Part shown: positions 63,101 to 64,000 of the stretch, in pieces
How positions within the stretch are numbered: position 1 is the first letter of the stretch
Layout of the letters: each line of letters starts with the position of its first letter
Assembly (NCBI GenBank): GCA_937871435.1
Contig: CALMQM010000101.1
Coordinates: 1-64,000, forward strand
Length of the DNA stretch: 64,000 nt
Origin: an uncultured Bacteroidota bacterium
GTDB lineage: Bacteria; Bacteroidota; Bacteroidia; AKYH767-A; 2013-40CM-41-45
Direction: 5' to 3'
The notes under the pieces: model-generated
Told to the model about the DNA's origin: nothing
The model's database searches: none
What the model saw: only the letters and a program-made list of their open reading frames with translations
Program-made: the position numbers and the translations under genes

Positions 63101-64000
63101 CACACGAAGGAGTTTATACAACGACTCTCACGGTAACTGACCAGGCAGGTTGTTCACAGACTTTCCAGGTAAATCCTCCTATCACAGTAAGTTTACCTGA
63201 AGTGGCATTTACGACAACAACCGGTCGTCAAGGTTGTAATACGATTAACATTCAATTTGTCAATCAATCTTCCAACGCGGATTCGTACTTGTGGAATTTC
63301 GGAGATGGAACAATTTCTTCTCTTGAAAACCCAATGCACTCCTATCTGGATCCGGGACATTATGACGTGTCTCTCACTATCTTCAGGGGAAACTGTGCAA
63401 GTACTTTGAACTATCCCGAATACATTCGTGTAGATACGGCTCATGCTGATTTCACTATGACAGGCAACAGCATCTGTATGCCTTATGATATTCAATTCAC
63501 AGACCTGAGTGCAAATGCCGTTAGCTGGGCATGGAACTTCGGTACCGGTGATTCATCAAACGTGCAAAACCCCTTGTATACTTTCTCGGACTATACAGGA
63601 TTGGTGATGTCACTTGCTATTGTGGACGTAAACGGATGCCGTGACACAGCCTTCAGTCCGCCACCGTCTCCTCTTTTAGCCGACTTCAAAGCATCTCTTG
63701 ATACCGGATGTATTCCGATGGTTGTTCACTTCGATAACAGCTCATTGAATGCGGTACATTATTTCTGGGATTTCGGTGATGGAACTACCTCGACTGATGT
63801 TTCTCCGGATCATACCTATACACAAGCTGGTGATTACAACGTAAAACTGATTGTACAGTCGACACCATTCTATGGAAGTTGTACTGATACACTTGATATG
63901 CAGGCGTTGATTCATGCACGCGAACCGATTGCAGGATTTTCTACTCCGGATCGTTATGCATGCGCACCTTCACTGGTGAATTTTACAGATCTTTCACTTG
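60148..64000 (+). CDS. Giant PKD-repeat surface protein (5' part, runs off the window)
   Basis: An ATG at 60148 starts a signal peptide (MGTITLIKRIKAPNL, then RVLAFALILLGASVSA). The frame then stays open to the window end for more than 1284 codons. At least 15 PKD-type repeats of about 80-90 residues are visible, each with a W-x-FGDG-x-(T/S)S core such as LWDFGDGTTSTQ. They begin with C-x-P-L-x-V-x-F-like strands and end in V-T-L-like strands, and a sixteenth is starting at the edge. Most repeats carry two cysteines. Such repeats are extracellular beta-sandwiches used in adhesion or polysaccharide contact. The C-terminal end, where a type IX secretion tail might be, is not in the window. Confidence 0.9.
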   Translation, partial: MGTITLIKRIKAPNLTRVLAFALILLGASVSAAPVASFTADQTTGCTPLSVQFTSTSTGAVSYYWDLGNGNTSTLPNPTNLYTTPGTYTISLIAYDAGGNSDTATYTNYITVIGKPTAHFSSASQASCLDNNSFTFTNASTGAVTYLWDFGDGTTSTQTNPTHVYTLSGSFTVTLIATNSFGCQDVRIRNQYITIYPKPDASITANTTASCDPSTAFQFSNSGSNITSWNWTFGDGGTSTSQNPSHTYSSAGQYQVSLMVTNSFGCRDTADSPTQINVGVSNWADFSVDEDSGCAPVIVNFRNLNANTTSNFWDFGDGTTSTSLSPPHTYTNAGVYTVTLIVSTTSGCTDTVRKPNLIVAGIKPTASFIYTNSVGCGPLTVQFTNTSQNFVGCQWFFGDGTNSLSINPSHTYTNSGTFDVTLKCWSATGCIKSIVYRNIIKVTSTEALFTATPRIGCPPLDVTFSAFSPGSGLTYHWDFGDGGTSTLQNPLHTYNSSGNFDVTLVVTDSLGCSDTLRKVSYIRTVNPSANYVPPPTMVGCAPLTTQFTDATIGAISWLWNFGDGTTSTSQNPVHTYSVPGFYTVSLTTTSAGGGCVQTINTFGTFDVRGGYAGFTHTETICPPYEATFTDTSLNAVSWLWDFGDGTTSTDQNPSHVFAVPGYHSVSLSITTADGCTYSTMQSNSVYFVPFGAHFYGVPQGLTFPMPVQFYANSVGATSWLWDFGDSTTSSLENPFHIYQTNGNYNVTLTISNGLCTLFYDPPPFNFGTPDTTPVNTGNPGVPEVQQGCAPLTVNFTNVIPGSVVWHWDFGDGDTSSLQFPNHTYENAGIYTVSLTTTDTLGIVQIYQMDSIVRVAGPRAGFIVSQSASCTSTQVSFIDTSQNATSWEWDFGDGNTSTLSSPSHVYSSGMPNYIITQTVSDTMGCTSAISTSIYSNFVSPLLASETEICGLDTVDFYTSLQNYASYLWDFGDSTTSTQVSPKHVYAHEGVYTTTLTVTDQAGCSQTFQVNPPITVSLPEVAFTTTTGRQGCNTINIQFVNQSSNADSYLWNFGDGTISSLENPMHSYLDPGHYDVSLTIFRGNCASTLNYPEYIRVDTAHADFTMTGNSICMPYDIQFTDLSANAVSWAWNFGTGDSSNVQNPLYTFSDYTGLVMSLAIVDVNGCRDTAFSPPPSPLLADFKASLDTGCIPMVVHFDNSSLNAVHYFWDFGDGTTSTDVSPDHTYTQAGDYNVKLIVQSTPFYGSCTDTLDMQALIHAREPIAGFSTPDRYACAPSLVNFTDLSL

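Noticed and set aside
60148-64000. The repeats of the PKD gene as a DNA tandem repeat or mobile element
   Set aside because: The periodicity is at the protein level with diverged codons and an open frame throughout; no terminal repeats or transposase are seen.

Overview
The window reads as a chromosomal segment of a member of the Bacteroidota (moderate GC by eye, densely coding, no phage or insertion sequence seen). Four lines of evidence support this. Four secreted proteins end in type IX secretion (Por/CTD) tails. A gliding gene pair (gldE-gldD) sits beside mutY and ssb. Promoters repeatedly carry the Bacteroidota -7 box TAnnTTTG, several with a -33 TTTG 18-20 bp upstream. Purine-rich Shine-Dalgarno sites are not evident before the genes whose starts I examined. 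Oxygen-dependent enzymes (phenylacetyl-CoA epoxidase, kynurenine 3-monooxygenase, heme A synthase) point to an aerobe. Genus or order cannot be fixed from the sequence alone.

Layout. 0-4.2 kb: a small membrane protein, then a phenylacetate catabolism cluster paaABCD plus a paaG-like isomerase. 4.2-9.3 kb: an HU gene, dnaX and gyrB. 9.3-14 kb: an M20 amidohydrolase and a large envelope protein combining a degenerate peptidase-MA-like region, a TolB-like propeller and an Omp85-like barrel. 14-21.5 kb: a metallo-beta-lactamase fold hydrolase, a sphingomyelin-synthase-like PAP2 enzyme downstream of kmo and kynU, hemL, and three poorly characterised genes. 21.6-28.4 kb: gcvP and two tandem paralogous T9SS cargo proteins. 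28.4-34 kb: Mla-type ABC permease and ATPase, a tiny lipoprotein, feoA-feoB and a SprT-like metalloprotein. 34-39.7 kb: an aminotransferase, manC, fumC, an ArsC/Spx-family protein and prfB with its programmed +1 frameshift. 39.8-45.4 kb: two more T9SS cargo genes, recX and two SRPBCC-domain paralogues. 45.5-54.8 kb: rng, a 31-residue mS38-like basic protein, a TPR protein, HU/IHF, mutY, ssb, a gldE-gldD fusion ORF, an envelope protein and heme A synthase. 54.8-64 kb: a FadL-like outer-membrane protein, coaX, tRNA-Phe followed 28 bp later by a response regulator, an unknown helical protein, a small secreted protein, and the start of a giant PKD-repeat surface protein that runs off the window.

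How parts work together. PaaABC with the maturation factor PaaD epoxidise phenylacetyl-CoA and PaaG isomerises the product; the reductase PaaE and later steps are not here. KynU and Kmo convert kynurenine towards 3-hydroxyanthranilate. FeoA/FeoB import ferrous iron behind a leader that holds a palindrome. The T9SS tails imply that a type IX secretion system is encoded elsewhere, and GldD/GldE belong to the gliding/T9SS gene set.

Most unusual items: (1) a heptanucleotide-periodic repeat family in two convergent intergenic regions, abutting stop codons, one copy with an 18-bp near-perfect terminal inverted repeat; (2) gldE and gldD joined in one reading frame with the gldD lipobox retained; (3) genes whose -7 box lies only 3-4 nt before the start codon (recX and a 45-residue lipoprotein), suggesting leaderless mRNAs; (4) a response regulator apparently co-transcribed with tRNA-Phe; (5) a sphingomyelin-synthase-like enzyme in a kynurenine gene cluster.
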